Both the position numbers and the translations under genes were made by a program. DNA of 13,681 bases from Bacteroidota bacterium (GTDB lineage Bacteria; Bacteroidota; Bacteroidia; Bacteroidales; Marinifilaceae), in NCBI GenBank assembly GCA_023400335.1, contig JAEXFF010000088.1:1-13681 (forward strand), in the 5' to 3' direction. Below are positions 1 through 6,582 of the stretch, piece after piece (the stretch's first letter is position 1; the number at the start of each line of letters is the position of its first letter). A model generated the notes under the pieces. It saw only the letters and a list, made by a program, of their open reading frames with translations. It was not told the origin of the DNA and did no database searches.

Positions 1-917
1 GTATCGGAGAGGTGGCCGAAAAAGCTGCTGCTGATTTGAAACCGGGAGAAATACTTTTATTGGAAAATCTTCGTTTTCATAAAGAAGAGGAAAAAGGAGA
101 TGAGGAATTTGCCCGTAAGTTAGCGAAATTAGGAGATGTGTGGATCAATGATGCTTTTGGAACGGCGCACCGTGCCCATGCTTCTACGGCTGTCATAGCT
201 AAATTTTTTCCCAATGATAAGTTGTTCGGATATGTGATGAAGGGGGAATTGGATAGTGTGGATAAAGTGATGAAAAATCCGGAACGTCCTTTTACTGCAA
301 TTATGGGAGGATCAAAAGTCTCTTCAAAGATCGATATCATTATGAATCTGCTGGGGAAAGTGGATAATTTGATTTTAGGAGGAGGAATGACTTATACTTT
401 TAAGAGGGCTTTAGGCGGACATGTGGGGTCTTCGCTTTGTGAGGAAGATAAGCTGGATTTAGCCCGGGAAATTATGCAGAAAGCTAAAGAGGCCGGCGTA
501 AATTTAGTACTTTCCGATCAGGCTGTTATAGCGGATAGTTTTAGTAATGACGCTAATACTAAATTGGCAGACCCGATGAATATCCCGGACGGATGGGAAG
601 GTTTGGATATCGGTCCGGAAACCCGGGAAAAATTTGCTAAAGTGATCGAAAATTCCAAGACGATTCTTTGGAATGGACCGGTCGGAGTTTTTGAAATGCC
701 TAAGTTTGCCGAAGGAACCAAGGCAATAGCAGAAGCGATTGTAAAGGCTACGGAAAAAGGAGCTTTTTCGCTGATTGGAGGAGGGGATTCTGTCGCTGCA
801 ATTAATCAATTCGGTTTGGCTGATAAGGTAAGTTATGTTTCTACCGGAGGAGGTGCCCTTTTGGAATATATAGAGGGAAAGGAATTACCGGGAATTGAGG
901 CTATACGCGGAGAATAA
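1..917 (+). CDS. pgk: Phosphoglycerate kinase, 5'-truncated by window edge
   Basis: Catalyses 1,3-bisphosphoglycerate + ADP to 3-phosphoglycerate + ATP, the first ATP-yielding step of glycolysis, in the cytosol. About 304 codons are visible; the frame is open back to base 3, so the GTG at 12 is an internal valine and not the start. Compared with the usual 390-420 residues, roughly the first 90-110 lie outside the window. Seen: [12 protein letters not shown] near the visible start, [16 protein letters not shown], the GGSKVSSKI segment, the nucleotide-binding [11 protein letters not shown] segment, and the C-terminal [13 protein letters not shown] and [10 protein letters not shown] motifs. It ends with TAA at 915-917. 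The next gene, trkA, is convergent, and no U-tract terminator is visible in the 196-base spacer. Identification is essentially certain from these conserved blocks. Confidence 0.97.
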   Translation, partial: IGEVAEKAAADLKPGEILLLENLRFHKEEEKGDEEFARKLAKLGDVWINDAFGTAHRAHASTAVIAKFFPNDKLFGYVMKGELDSVDKVMKNPERPFTAIMGGSKVSSKIDIIMNLLGKVDNLILGGGMTYTFKRALGGHVGSSLCEEDKLDLAREIMQKAKEAGVNLVLSDQAVIADSFSNDANTKLADPMNIPDGWEGLDIGPETREKFAKVIENSKTILWNGPVGVFEMPKFAEGTKAIAEAIVKATEKGAFSLIGGGDSVAAINQFGLADKVSYVSTGGGALLEYIEGKELPGIEAIRGE

Positions 918-1113
918 TTGCCTGGGATAAAAAGAAAACGTCCGAAAAAACGCCTTTTGATTGATAGTACACTATACCTGACAGATACCTCTTTGTCAGC
1001 AGACAGATTGAAGGGGCTGAAAAGCTGGGAGAGAGGGAATCAGAAATTCGGGTCCTGCATCGGACTCTGCAAAAAATAGGAACGGTTACTTCGAAAAGCG
1101 GTTTTCCGGACGT
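918..1113. other. Convergent spacer between pgk and trkA
   Basis: No ATG-started gene is supported. Two small stem-loops can be drawn: CTGACA/TGTCAG (978-983 with 994-999) and GGGTCC/GGACTC (1050-1055 with 1062-1067, one G-U pair). Neither is followed by a T-run on the + strand, so they are not convincing terminators for pgk. On the + strand two frames stay open for some distance without an ATG (918-1079 directly after the pgk stop, and 968-1357). They may be chance or a decayed gene. Confidence 0.5.
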
Positions 1114-1797
1114 TTATTTGTTTGAAAAAGGAATCAATTTCCGGAAAGACTTGGGGTTGCCTGCCAGTATAAATATATCTTCTTTACTGATGATAAAATT
1201 CTCATCCGGTTTATTCAATAATACTATTTTTCCGGGAGATGTTGTTTCTTCTGTTAAAGGATGTTTGATAGCGATGAGTTGCAGGCTGAATTCTTTTTCA
1301 AATTGCACGTCTCCCAGACGTCTTCCGGTAAAAGAGTCCGGGAGCTTTAATTCCTGAATAAAATAATTGTGGGTAATTTTATAGGTGAAAATAGAATTCG
1401 ACAACTCAATCCGGGTGGTAAAGAGATCGGCATACTCCTGTTCAGGACGGATGATTTCAGTAATTCCCATGGCTTTTAATATGGTCATGTGAATGTCGGA
1501 TACGGCACAGGCTATGATGCGGGGAGCTTTATATTTTTTCAATAAAGCGACGGCCTGTACGGAAGCCCCTACATCTTTACGGATGGTTACAAAAATAATG
1601 TCTGAATCTTTTAAAGGCAAGGTTTCAATGGCCTGCTGATTATTGATATTCAGGCAGATTGTGTTTTTGATGGAATCTTTGTATTCATTTACTTTATTGA
1701 TATCCCTATCGATGCCAATCACTTCATGGCCCATGGAGGTCAATCTTTGGGCGAGTGCTATTCCAAAATAACTTAAACCCATTACAATACAATTCAT
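1114..1797 (-). CDS. trkA: TrkA/KtrA-type potassium channel regulatory subunit
   Basis: A 227-residue cytosolic RCK protein that would form the nucleotide-gated ring under the TrkH membrane subunit. Residues 1-120 read as an RCK-N Rossmann fold: MNCIVMGLSYFG at the phosphate-binding turn, then HEVIGIDRD with D30 at the end of the second strand, where the ribose is normally bound. Residues about 135-225 fit the RCK-C (TrkA-C) domain, ending in EDIFILAGNPKSFRKL. The length matches single-module KtrA/TrkA proteins rather than the tandem E. coli TrkA. The middle glycine of the usual GxGxxG turn is serine here (G7-L-S9-Y-F-G12). The start ATG lies only 12 bases after the trkH stop, so the two are cotranscribed with trkH first. 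Family assignment is secure; which nucleotide it binds (ATP/ADP or NAD(H)) is not decidable. Confidence 0.92.
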   Translation of the reverse strand: MNCIVMGLSYFGIALAQRLTSMGHEVIGIDRDINKVNEYKDSIKNTICLNINNQQAIETLPLKDSDIIFVTIRKDVGASVQAVALLKKYKAPRIIACAVSDIHMTILKAMGITEIIRPEQEYADLFTTRIELSNSIFTYKITHNYFIQELKLPDSFTGRRLGDVQFEKEFSLQLIAIKHPLTEETTSPGKIVLLNKPDENFIISKEDIFILAGNPKSFRKLIPFSNK

Positions 1798-1809
1798 AAT
1801 TTTTCTTAT

Positions 1810-3621
1810 TTATAAAATAACATTTTCTTCCGGATATTGGCACGGTTGTACCGGTTGTTGGCGGATAATTCCGATTAAAAGCGTCAGCAACCCCACTCTT
1901 CCTGCAAACATTGTAATGCTGATAATAATTTTACCGCTTATGTTCAATTCTGGAGTCAGGCCGAGGCTCAGGCCGACGGTACTGAGGGCGGATACAACCT
2001 CAAACAGGGCTTGAATAAAAGAAGCTTGTGGATTGGTGATCAACAGGAAGAGAGTAGCCCCTCCTATCCAGAGCAGCGATAAAAGAATAATCGCATTGGC
2101 CCGCCGGATATTGCCCGGAGAAATTGTACGTCCGGCAATCTCGACGGTTTGTTTTTCCCGTATAATACTTATTATGTTTTTAAAGGCAACAACAAAAGTT
2201 GTCGTTTTAATCCCTCCTCCGGTAGACATTGGGGAAGCCCCGATCCACATTAGCATCAGTAGGAGGAAGATGGAGGAAGGAAGGAGCGAAGTCATTTCTA
2301 CATTATTAAATCCCGCTGTACGGGGTGTAACAGCGTTCATGAAAGCCAGCGCTATTTTCCCGGAAGGGGGGAGGTCTTGCAGAGTATTATGATCCTCCAG
2401 AAATAAGAAAGCCAGCGTTCCTCCTGCAATGAGAATTAAAGTTATCGGTAATACAATCCGGGTCGTCAGACTGATGATGTGGAATTGTCCGTAATGCGGA
2501 ACAGGATTCCCTTTCAGTCTGGAAAGTGCATTCCGGAAATAGTGTACGAATAATTTTCCGAAATTAAACAAAATCGGGAATCCGATCCCTCCTAATATGA
2601 CCAGACAAGCCATCCAGCTCTGAAGTCCATAAAGATTCCGGACAATGGGGTCATATAAATTTCCGGGAAGGGTAGAAAAGCCGGCATTACAAAACGATGA
2701 GACGGCATGAAAAATAGAAAAAAACAATTTGTCCGGGAGAATTTGTTCCGGAATATCCTTGATTTGATTGTAAATGACATAGGCTCCAAAGCCTTCAATA
2801 AGAAAGGTAGTGAGAAGGATATAAAAAAGGGTACGGAAAATGTTATTTAAAGAATTTTCATTGAGAATATTTTTTAAACTGAGTTGGTCGCGGAAGGAAA
2901 CCTGACTGAAAAAAGACATGGCAAAAAAACTGGTAAACGTCATCACTCCGATACCTCCGATCTGAATGAGAGAAACCAGAATAATCAAGCCTGTAAAGGT
3001 GAATGTTGCAGATGTGTCTACAACAGTAAGCCCGGTTATACAGACAGCACTGGCAGATGTAAACAAGGCATCTATGAGACTCAGGGGATAGGTGTGTGCA
3101 TTGGGAAGCGACAGCAGAAAGGTGCCGACCAGAATAATGAAAAGAAAACTGTAGACAAACATCATTTCCGGTTTTACATACCTTTGAAGAGTCGTGACAA
3201 TTTGTTTTGAAAATTCAATAACGCTGATTGTGGTGAGTAAAATATAGGTCGATACATCTGTAAAGTGTTTTGAAAACAAAGGATTGCTTGTAGCCGGCCA
3301 GGCTTCTAGGATGATGACAAATGTCAAAGCAATCAGAAGTACAACTTCAAACCAGAATCCTTTTTCTTTTTTTACCCCCTGGGGATTTAAAATAACCCTT
3401 ATCAGGCCGGTATATAAAAAAATCCGGAGAATAATCTTGTATATTTCTGACAGGAGCAAATGGACTTTCCCGTCTTCGTGAAACCCGATTTCATACATGA
3501 GCAGGCAAAGTGTCAGAAAAGAGGTCAGAAAAGCAATAATATCGGTCGATATTTTTACAAGCGACTGAAAGTTATGGTAGTATTGCCGGATTTTATATTT
3601 CAGTTCTGTTGGGAGCGTCAT
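1810..3621 (-). CDS. trkH: TrkH/KtrB-type potassium uptake membrane subunit
   Basis: A 603-residue inner-membrane K+ translocating subunit of the Trk/Ktr/HKT superfamily. All four pore-loop repeats with the selectivity glycine are visible: VCITGL (193-198), FCNAGF (310-315), RTAGFN (434-439) and STVGLS (547-552). The intramembrane gating-loop stretch GASPMSTGGGIKTTT (461-475) lies within the third repeat. Compared with E. coli TrkH (about 480 residues) the N-terminus is about 100 residues longer, with hydrophobic segments at roughly 24-44, 58-78 and 88-108 before the first repeat. It is first in a two-gene operon with trkA, 12 bases apart, and the RCK partner gates it. The start ATG at 3621 follows an AT-rich leader with two TAnnTTTG-like -7 boxes on the minus strand. 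Confidence 0.95.
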   Translation of the reverse strand: MTLPTELKYKIRQYYHNFQSLVKISTDIIAFLTSFLTLCLLMYEIGFHEDGKVHLLLSEIYKIILRIFLYTGLIRVILNPQGVKKEKGFWFEVVLLIALTFVIILEAWPATSNPLFSKHFTDVSTYILLTTISVIEFSKQIVTTLQRYVKPEMMFVYSFLFIILVGTFLLSLPNAHTYPLSLIDALFTSASAVCITGLTVVDTSATFTFTGLIILVSLIQIGGIGVMTFTSFFAMSFFSQVSFRDQLSLKNILNENSLNNIFRTLFYILLTTFLIEGFGAYVIYNQIKDIPEQILPDKLFFSIFHAVSSFCNAGFSTLPGNLYDPIVRNLYGLQSWMACLVILGGIGFPILFNFGKLFVHYFRNALSRLKGNPVPHYGQFHIISLTTRIVLPITLILIAGGTLAFLFLEDHNTLQDLPPSGKIALAFMNAVTPRTAGFNNVEMTSLLPSSIFLLLMLMWIGASPMSTGGGIKTTTFVVAFKNIISIIREKQTVEIAGRTISPGNIRRANAIILLSLLWIGGATLFLLITNPQASFIQALFEVVSALSTVGLSLGLTPELNISGKIIISITMFAGRVGLLTLLIGIIRQQPVQPCQYPEENVIL

Positions 3622-3673
3622 CTGTTAAACCGATAAAGAGATATAAAAAATTCCCGATAAGCCGGTCTTCTCA

Positions 3674-3692
3674 CAAAATTAAGACAAAATTA
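3674..3692 (-). promoter_or_regulatory. Two overlapping-class -7 boxes upstream of trkH
   Basis: On the minus strand TAATTTTG occurs at 3681-3674 and again at 3692-3685, both exact matches to the Bacteroidota -7 consensus TAnnTTTG. They lie about 52-70 bases upstream of the trkH ATG. No TTTG or TTG sits 19-21 bases upstream of either, so only the -7 half is supported. Two start sites 11 bases apart are possible, or only one box is used. Confidence 0.5.
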
Positions 3693-3759
3693 TCGGTTTA
3701 CGGTAATCTTTTCGGTTTTAAGTTAAACCTGGAACATCATCAGTTCGAGGCGGAACTTA

Positions 3760-4128
3760 CTACTTCATAAATACGAAATACACGGCCATAACTAAACAGA
3801 CACAGGCTGCGATATGATTCCAATGCAAAGTTTCCCCTTTAAAGCACAAAAGGGAGAAGATAATAAAGACGACAAGTGTAATGACTTCCTGAATAATTTT
3901 CAACTGCATCAGGCTAAACGGTCCTCCATTTCCTTCAAATCCGATACGGTTCGCCGGTACTTGTGCGCAATATTCGAATAAGGCAATGCTCCAGGAAAGT
4001 AAGATAACGCCGATAAGAGGCCAATGAGTAATAAGTTTCGCTTCCTGAAGTTTCAAATGTCCATACCAGGCAAATGTCATAAATATATTAGAAAGAATAA
4101 GCAGGCCAATGGTCGATAATCCGCGCAT
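3760..4128 (-). CDS. DUF486 / DMT-type small membrane protein
   Basis: A 122-residue integral membrane protein of the DUF486 family (COG3169), a small four-helix relative of the drug/metabolite transporter superfamily. Hydrophobic segments lie at about 5-21, 36-52, 79-96 and 105-121. The conserved loop F-E-Y-C-A-Q-V-P-A-N-R-I-G (51-63) after the second helix is diagnostic for the family, followed by GGPFSLMQLKIIQE. No substrate has been established for the family, and one should not be assigned from the resemblance to EmrE. The gene has its own spacers on both sides (138 bases to trkH, 311 bases to the divergent ATPase gene), so it is probably monocistronic. It ends with two consecutive stops, TAG then TAA (3762-3757). 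A TAATTTGG sequence only 5 bases upstream of the ATG is too close to be a normal -7 box. Confidence 0.88.
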   Translation of the reverse strand: MRGLSTIGLLILSNIFMTFAWYGHLKLQEAKLITHWPLIGVILLSWSIALFEYCAQVPANRIGFEGNGGPFSLMQLKIIQEVITLVVFIIFSLLCFKGETLHWNHIAACVCLVMAVYFVFMK

Positions 4129-4200
4129 AATACCAAATTAAAAATGTTAGTCAATCCCCTGAACAAGAGGTTATAATTTTAAAAAATAAAATAATCATAA

Positions 4201-4279
4201 AATCAGACCGGCCGTTGAAATGCATACTTTAAAAAGTATGCGTAAAGTCAGACCGACCGATAGGTGATATACTTTAAAA
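4201..4279. repeat. Two-copy direct repeat, 45-base period
   Basis: Copy A is 4201-4234 and copy B 4246-4279. Both begin with TCAGACCGRCCG after two leading bases and end with ATACTTTAAAA; the middle 10 or so bases diverge. Their offset is 45 bases. Copy A runs into the inverted repeat at 4222-4241. A weaker echo of the distal part (GCAGACTTTTAAAATAA) lies near 4317-4333. The nature is unknown: duplicated operator, remnant of a small repeat element, or chance duplication. Confidence 0.6.
4222..4241. repeat. Perfect 9-bp inverted repeat (hairpin)
   Basis: GCATACTTT at 4222-4230 is the exact reverse complement of AAAGTATGC at 4233-4241, with two bases between, so an RNA hairpin would have about 8 pairs and a four-base loop. 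It is not followed by a T-run on the + strand (GTAAAGTCAG) nor on the minus strand (ATTTCAACGG), so it is more like a dimeric protein-binding site or a remnant of a repeat element than a terminator. Confidence 0.6.
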
Positions 4280-4416
4280 TAAAAAATGTCTCAAAAACCA
4301 GAATAATAAGGGAAATGCAGACTTTTAAAATAATAAATCTTCACTTTAACATTTTGGTTCTGTAAGACCTTGCAAAAATATATTTTTTATCCTTCTCTTT
4401 TTCATTTTTAGTTTTA

Positions 4417-4424
4417 TATCTTTG
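4417..4424 (+). promoter_or_regulatory. -7 box of the ATPase gene
   Basis: TATCTTTG is an exact match to the Bacteroidota -7 consensus TAnnTTTG. It ends 15 bases before the ATG at 4440, so the predicted leader is very short, around ten bases. There is no TTTG at the expected -33 distance. A second, weaker candidate further upstream pairs TTTG at 4353-4356 with TATATTTT at 4379-4386, 22 bases apart. Confidence 0.6.
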
Positions 4425-4439
4425 TAAAAAGAGTTTGTT

Positions 4440-5282
4440 ATGAAAGCTAATCTTATACACCGTATAGAGATCCGGAATTTATGGCAGAAATACGATCTGC
4501 TTTGGAAAGATCTGAATCCGGATGTCAATATTCTGATTGGTATCAACGGAAGTGGTAAAACCACCTTTTTTAATATTTTAGATTCTATTTTTTCGGCTGA
4601 TGTCAAACGCTTGAAATTATACGGGGTATCCGTTACAGTGGAAGTAAACGATTTTACAGTAGACTATACTCCGAAGATGCCGGTTAGCGAACTCAAAAAG
4701 GCCTTGTCTGGCGTTCGTTACCAGAAAATCAGTACATTTGATGTCCCGATGAAGGATAAGCCCAAGGTTGGTAAAGAATACAGCCAGCTTTACAATGAAT
4801 TGCACGATATTGTTTACAATATTGGCGGAGACCATCCTTCTTTTTCGGATTATCGTTTAAAAGCAACAAATTTTCCGGATCAGGCCGCCAGAATTAATGA
4901 ACGGATTCAAATGTTTTACGATACTGTAAATCGTCTTTTTGCCAAAACAGAAAAAACAATCGAAATAGATCCCCATACGAATCGTTTGATTTTTATAGAT
5001 CATGGAGAGATAATTCCCTTATATAAACTGTCTTCGGGTGAAAAGCAGTTGTTGATTATTTTATTGAGGGTTTTTCTGATGGAGGAGCAACCTTATATTT
5101 TATTGATGGATGAACCCGAAATCTCTCTCCATATAGAATGGCAATATCGTCTGTTTGAAGAAATCCGGAATTTGAATCCGAGTTGCCAGATTATTACTTC
5201 TACTCATTCGCCCAGTCTTTTCGGAGACGGTTGGGGGGATAAATTGTTTTATATAGAAGATATGGTGCAGGTGATCGGTTAG
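4440..5282 (+). CDS. Compact ABC/SMC-type ATPase, AriA-like candidate
   Basis: A 280-residue soluble P-loop ATPase of the AAA_15/AAA_21/OLD-like class. In order: an N-terminal strand pair (LIHRIEIRNL), Walker A G-I-N-G-S-G-K-T (34-41), a short insertion with few predicted helices (about 60-190), ABC signature LSSGEKQ (197-203), Walker B YILLMDEPE with D224 and E225 (219-227), the D-loop region ISLHIEWQ, and the H-loop TSTHSP with H256. The protein ends soon after YIEDM, so there is no fused TOPRIM domain. Such a domain is supplied by the next gene (DUF4435) on the same strand. This pairing is that of PARIS (AriA/AriB) and, as a fusion, of OLD and Gabija GajA nucleases. As I recall, AriA proteins are considerably longer, so this would be a minimal form. 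The ATPase fold is certain; a defence role is inference. A -7 box lies 15 bases upstream of the ATG. Confidence 0.88.
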   Translation: MKANLIHRIEIRNLWQKYDLLWKDLNPDVNILIGINGSGKTTFFNILDSIFSADVKRLKLYGVSVTVEVNDFTVDYTPKMPVSELKKALSGVRYQKISTFDVPMKDKPKVGKEYSQLYNELHDIVYNIGGDHPSFSDYRLKATNFPDQAARINERIQMFYDTVNRLFAKTEKTIEIDPHTNRLIFIDHGEIIPLYKLSSGEKQLLIILLRVFLMEEQPYILLMDEPEISLHIEWQYRLFEEIRNLNPSCQIITSTHSPSLFGDGWGDKLFYIEDMVQVIG

Positions 5283-5407
5283 AAATGCAGAAGGGTTGGA
5301 AAAGGCGGAACGTTTTTAGGGAATAAATTTCTTTTCCAGTTGTAAGCGAAGGGAAGGGAGGGAAAGAGGTGTGTAAAGGGTGTATATTTTTTAATTTGAA
5401 TTTTTGT

Positions 5408-6436
5408 ATGTTTGGGACGGGAGCGGGTATAGAAAATAAAGAACTGTTTTTTGCAAATTCAGCAAGACGTTTTGCTTTGGATGCTAAGATGTTTCGCTGT
5501 CGTGCTGCCATACATGTGGAAAATAAAGATGATATTATTTTTTGGAGTACTGTGATAAAGCATTTTCGTCCGGACGACCGTTTCCATTTTATTGCAGGTT
5601 CCCGGAACGAATTTGGACATGAAACCAGCGGGGTGACCCAATGTTTAAAGTATCTTAATTACCTTAGCACTGATTTTTTTATCTGTATTGATAGCGATTA
5701 TCGCTATCTTTTACATGAAAAGGGAATAGATGTAAAGCATTACGTTTTGCAGACGTATACGTATTCCTTTGAAAATCACCATTGCTTTGCAGAGGGATTG
5801 GATGAGGTATGCAGCCGGGTTACTCATGTTCCGAACCAAATATTTAGTTTCCGCAGATTTCTGGCAGAATATTCCCGTATTGTGTATCCTCTTTTTATCT
5901 GGCATCTTTATTTTTTGGGAGCAGATCCGACGCGGTTTTCCAAGTATGAATTTAACCAGTTTATCAATTTGGGTAAGCATAAAGCTCCGGATATTCTGAA
6001 TAATGTCGGGAAAGCGTTGGAGGAGCTGAGATATAAAGTGAAAAAGAAGACGGATTATTTTGAACGGATTTATCCCCAGGCAGATTTAGCGTTTATTCGT
6101 AATAAATATGAAATTTTGGGCCTGACTTCGGATACAACTTACCTGTTTATACGCGGACACAATGTTTACGATATGATCAGCAGTATTAGCAAGGAAGTAT
6201 GTAAGATCCTGCTGAAAAAGGCAAGACGCGGGCATCATACCCGGGACGCAATAGCTGCTTTATACCGGGATCGCAATAATGTAGATATGGAGCTCCGGCA
6301 GAATATTCATTACGGGGCATATACTGCTATTCAGAAATTGGAAAAAGATATTTATGAACTTTTAGGAAATGTTGAAGTACCTTTTCCCCGTCAGGAAATG
6401 AAAAAAAGGTTACCTTGTCCCGGTAATAATGTTTAG
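5408..6436 (+). CDS. DUF4435 protein, TOPRIM-like AriB-type candidate
   Basis: About 342 residues from the ATG at 5408. From this start, the TOPRIM-like glutamate motif reads AAIHVENKDD with E38, followed by FFICIDSDYRY with D95 and D97 (the DxD pair) and YSFENHHCF with E122-N123, which matches the I-E-N-Y-type motif conserved in DUF4435. These are the metal-binding positions expected of a TOPRIM nuclease core. The remaining C-terminal half (about 130-342) is helical and unassigned. It follows the ATPase gene on the same strand, with 125 bases between, and is probably cotranscribed. In PARIS the DUF4435 subunit is the toxic effector, held by the ATPase until a phage trigger appears; whether that applies here is inference. 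An in-frame GTG at 5369 with a purine-rich GGGAGGG upstream would add 13 residues; ATG was preferred because the extra residues look unconserved. Confidence 0.85.
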   Translation: MFGTGAGIENKELFFANSARRFALDAKMFRCRAAIHVENKDDIIFWSTVIKHFRPDDRFHFIAGSRNEFGHETSGVTQCLKYLNYLSTDFFICIDSDYRYLLHEKGIDVKHYVLQTYTYSFENHHCFAEGLDEVCSRVTHVPNQIFSFRRFLAEYSRIVYPLFIWHLYFLGADPTRFSKYEFNQFINLGKHKAPDILNNVGKALEELRYKVKKKTDYFERIYPQADLAFIRNKYEILGLTSDTTYLFIRGHNVYDMISSISKEVCKILLKKARRGHHTRDAIAALYRDRNNVDMELRQNIHYGAYTAIQKLEKDIYELLGNVEVPFPRQEMKKRLPCPGNNV

Positions 6437-6509
6437 GGAGTTGTCCAGGAAGTATTTATCATTAAAAACTAATTTTAAATGTTAATCTTCTTTTAATTTC
6501 TTCTCAGAA

Positions 6510-6535
6510 TTAACACTTTTCCATTTTAACACTTT
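6510..6535 (+). repeat. 10-base direct repeat at the ruvB promoter
   Basis: TTAACACTTT occurs at 6510-6519 and again at 6526-6535, offset by 16 bases. The second copy overlaps the TTTG -33 element of the ruvB promoter (6533-6536). An offset of about one and a half helical turns would place the copies on roughly opposite faces of the DNA. It may be a regulator site or simply AT-rich promoter sequence. Confidence 0.5.
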
Positions 6536-6563
6536 GAGTTGATATATTGTTTTTATACTTTTG
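6533..6563 (+). promoter_or_regulatory. ruvB promoter (Bacteroidota consensus)
   Basis: TTTG at 6533-6536 and TACTTTTG at 6556-6563 are separated by 19 bases, matching the Bacteroidota consensus TTTG-N19/21-TAnnTTTG at every defined position. Transcription would start around 6567-6571. This argues that translation begins at an ATG downstream (6583, or 6571) and not at the TTG at 6547, which lies inside the promoter. Confidence 0.8.
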
Positions 6564-6582
6564 GTGTCAGATGTATACGGCA

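Larger units (their letters stand above)
4129..4439. other. AT-rich divergent spacer with repeats and -7 box
   Basis: This 311-base stretch separates the minus-strand DUF486 gene from the plus-strand ATPase gene. No credible gene is seen. It contains the two-copy direct repeat at 4201-4279, the perfect hairpin at 4222-4241, a 15-base element at 4342-4356 that recurs upstream of ruvB, and a -7 box just before the ATPase gene. It is visibly more AT-rich than its surroundings apart from the GACCGRCCG cores of the repeat. Confidence 0.7.

Noticed and set aside
1092..1109. GAAAA-GCGG-TTTTC hairpin next to the trkA stop as terminator
   Set aside because: Only five AT-rich pairs and no T-run after it on the minus strand.
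2884..3210. Plus-strand open frame inside trkH
   Set aside because: Antisense to pore-loop and membrane-segment codons of trkH; a low-complexity Lys/Arg/Gln/Cys translation typical of a shadow frame.
3742..3757. AGTTC/GAACT hairpin next to the DUF486 stop as terminator
   Set aside because: Five pairs only, overlaps the second stop codon, and is followed by no T-run on the minus strand.
3760..4128. EmrE-type multidrug efflux pump
   Set aside because: Size and helix number are similar, but the FEYCAQVPANRIG motif points to DUF486, and the membrane glutamate of SMR pumps near residue 14 is absent.
4201..4279. CRISPR array
   Set aside because: Only two imperfect copies with diverged middles, an 11-base gap and no cas gene in the window.
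6547..6582. TTG start giving RuvB 12 extra residues
   Set aside because: The TTG lies between the -33 and -7 elements of a perfect ruvB promoter, so it would not be in the message.
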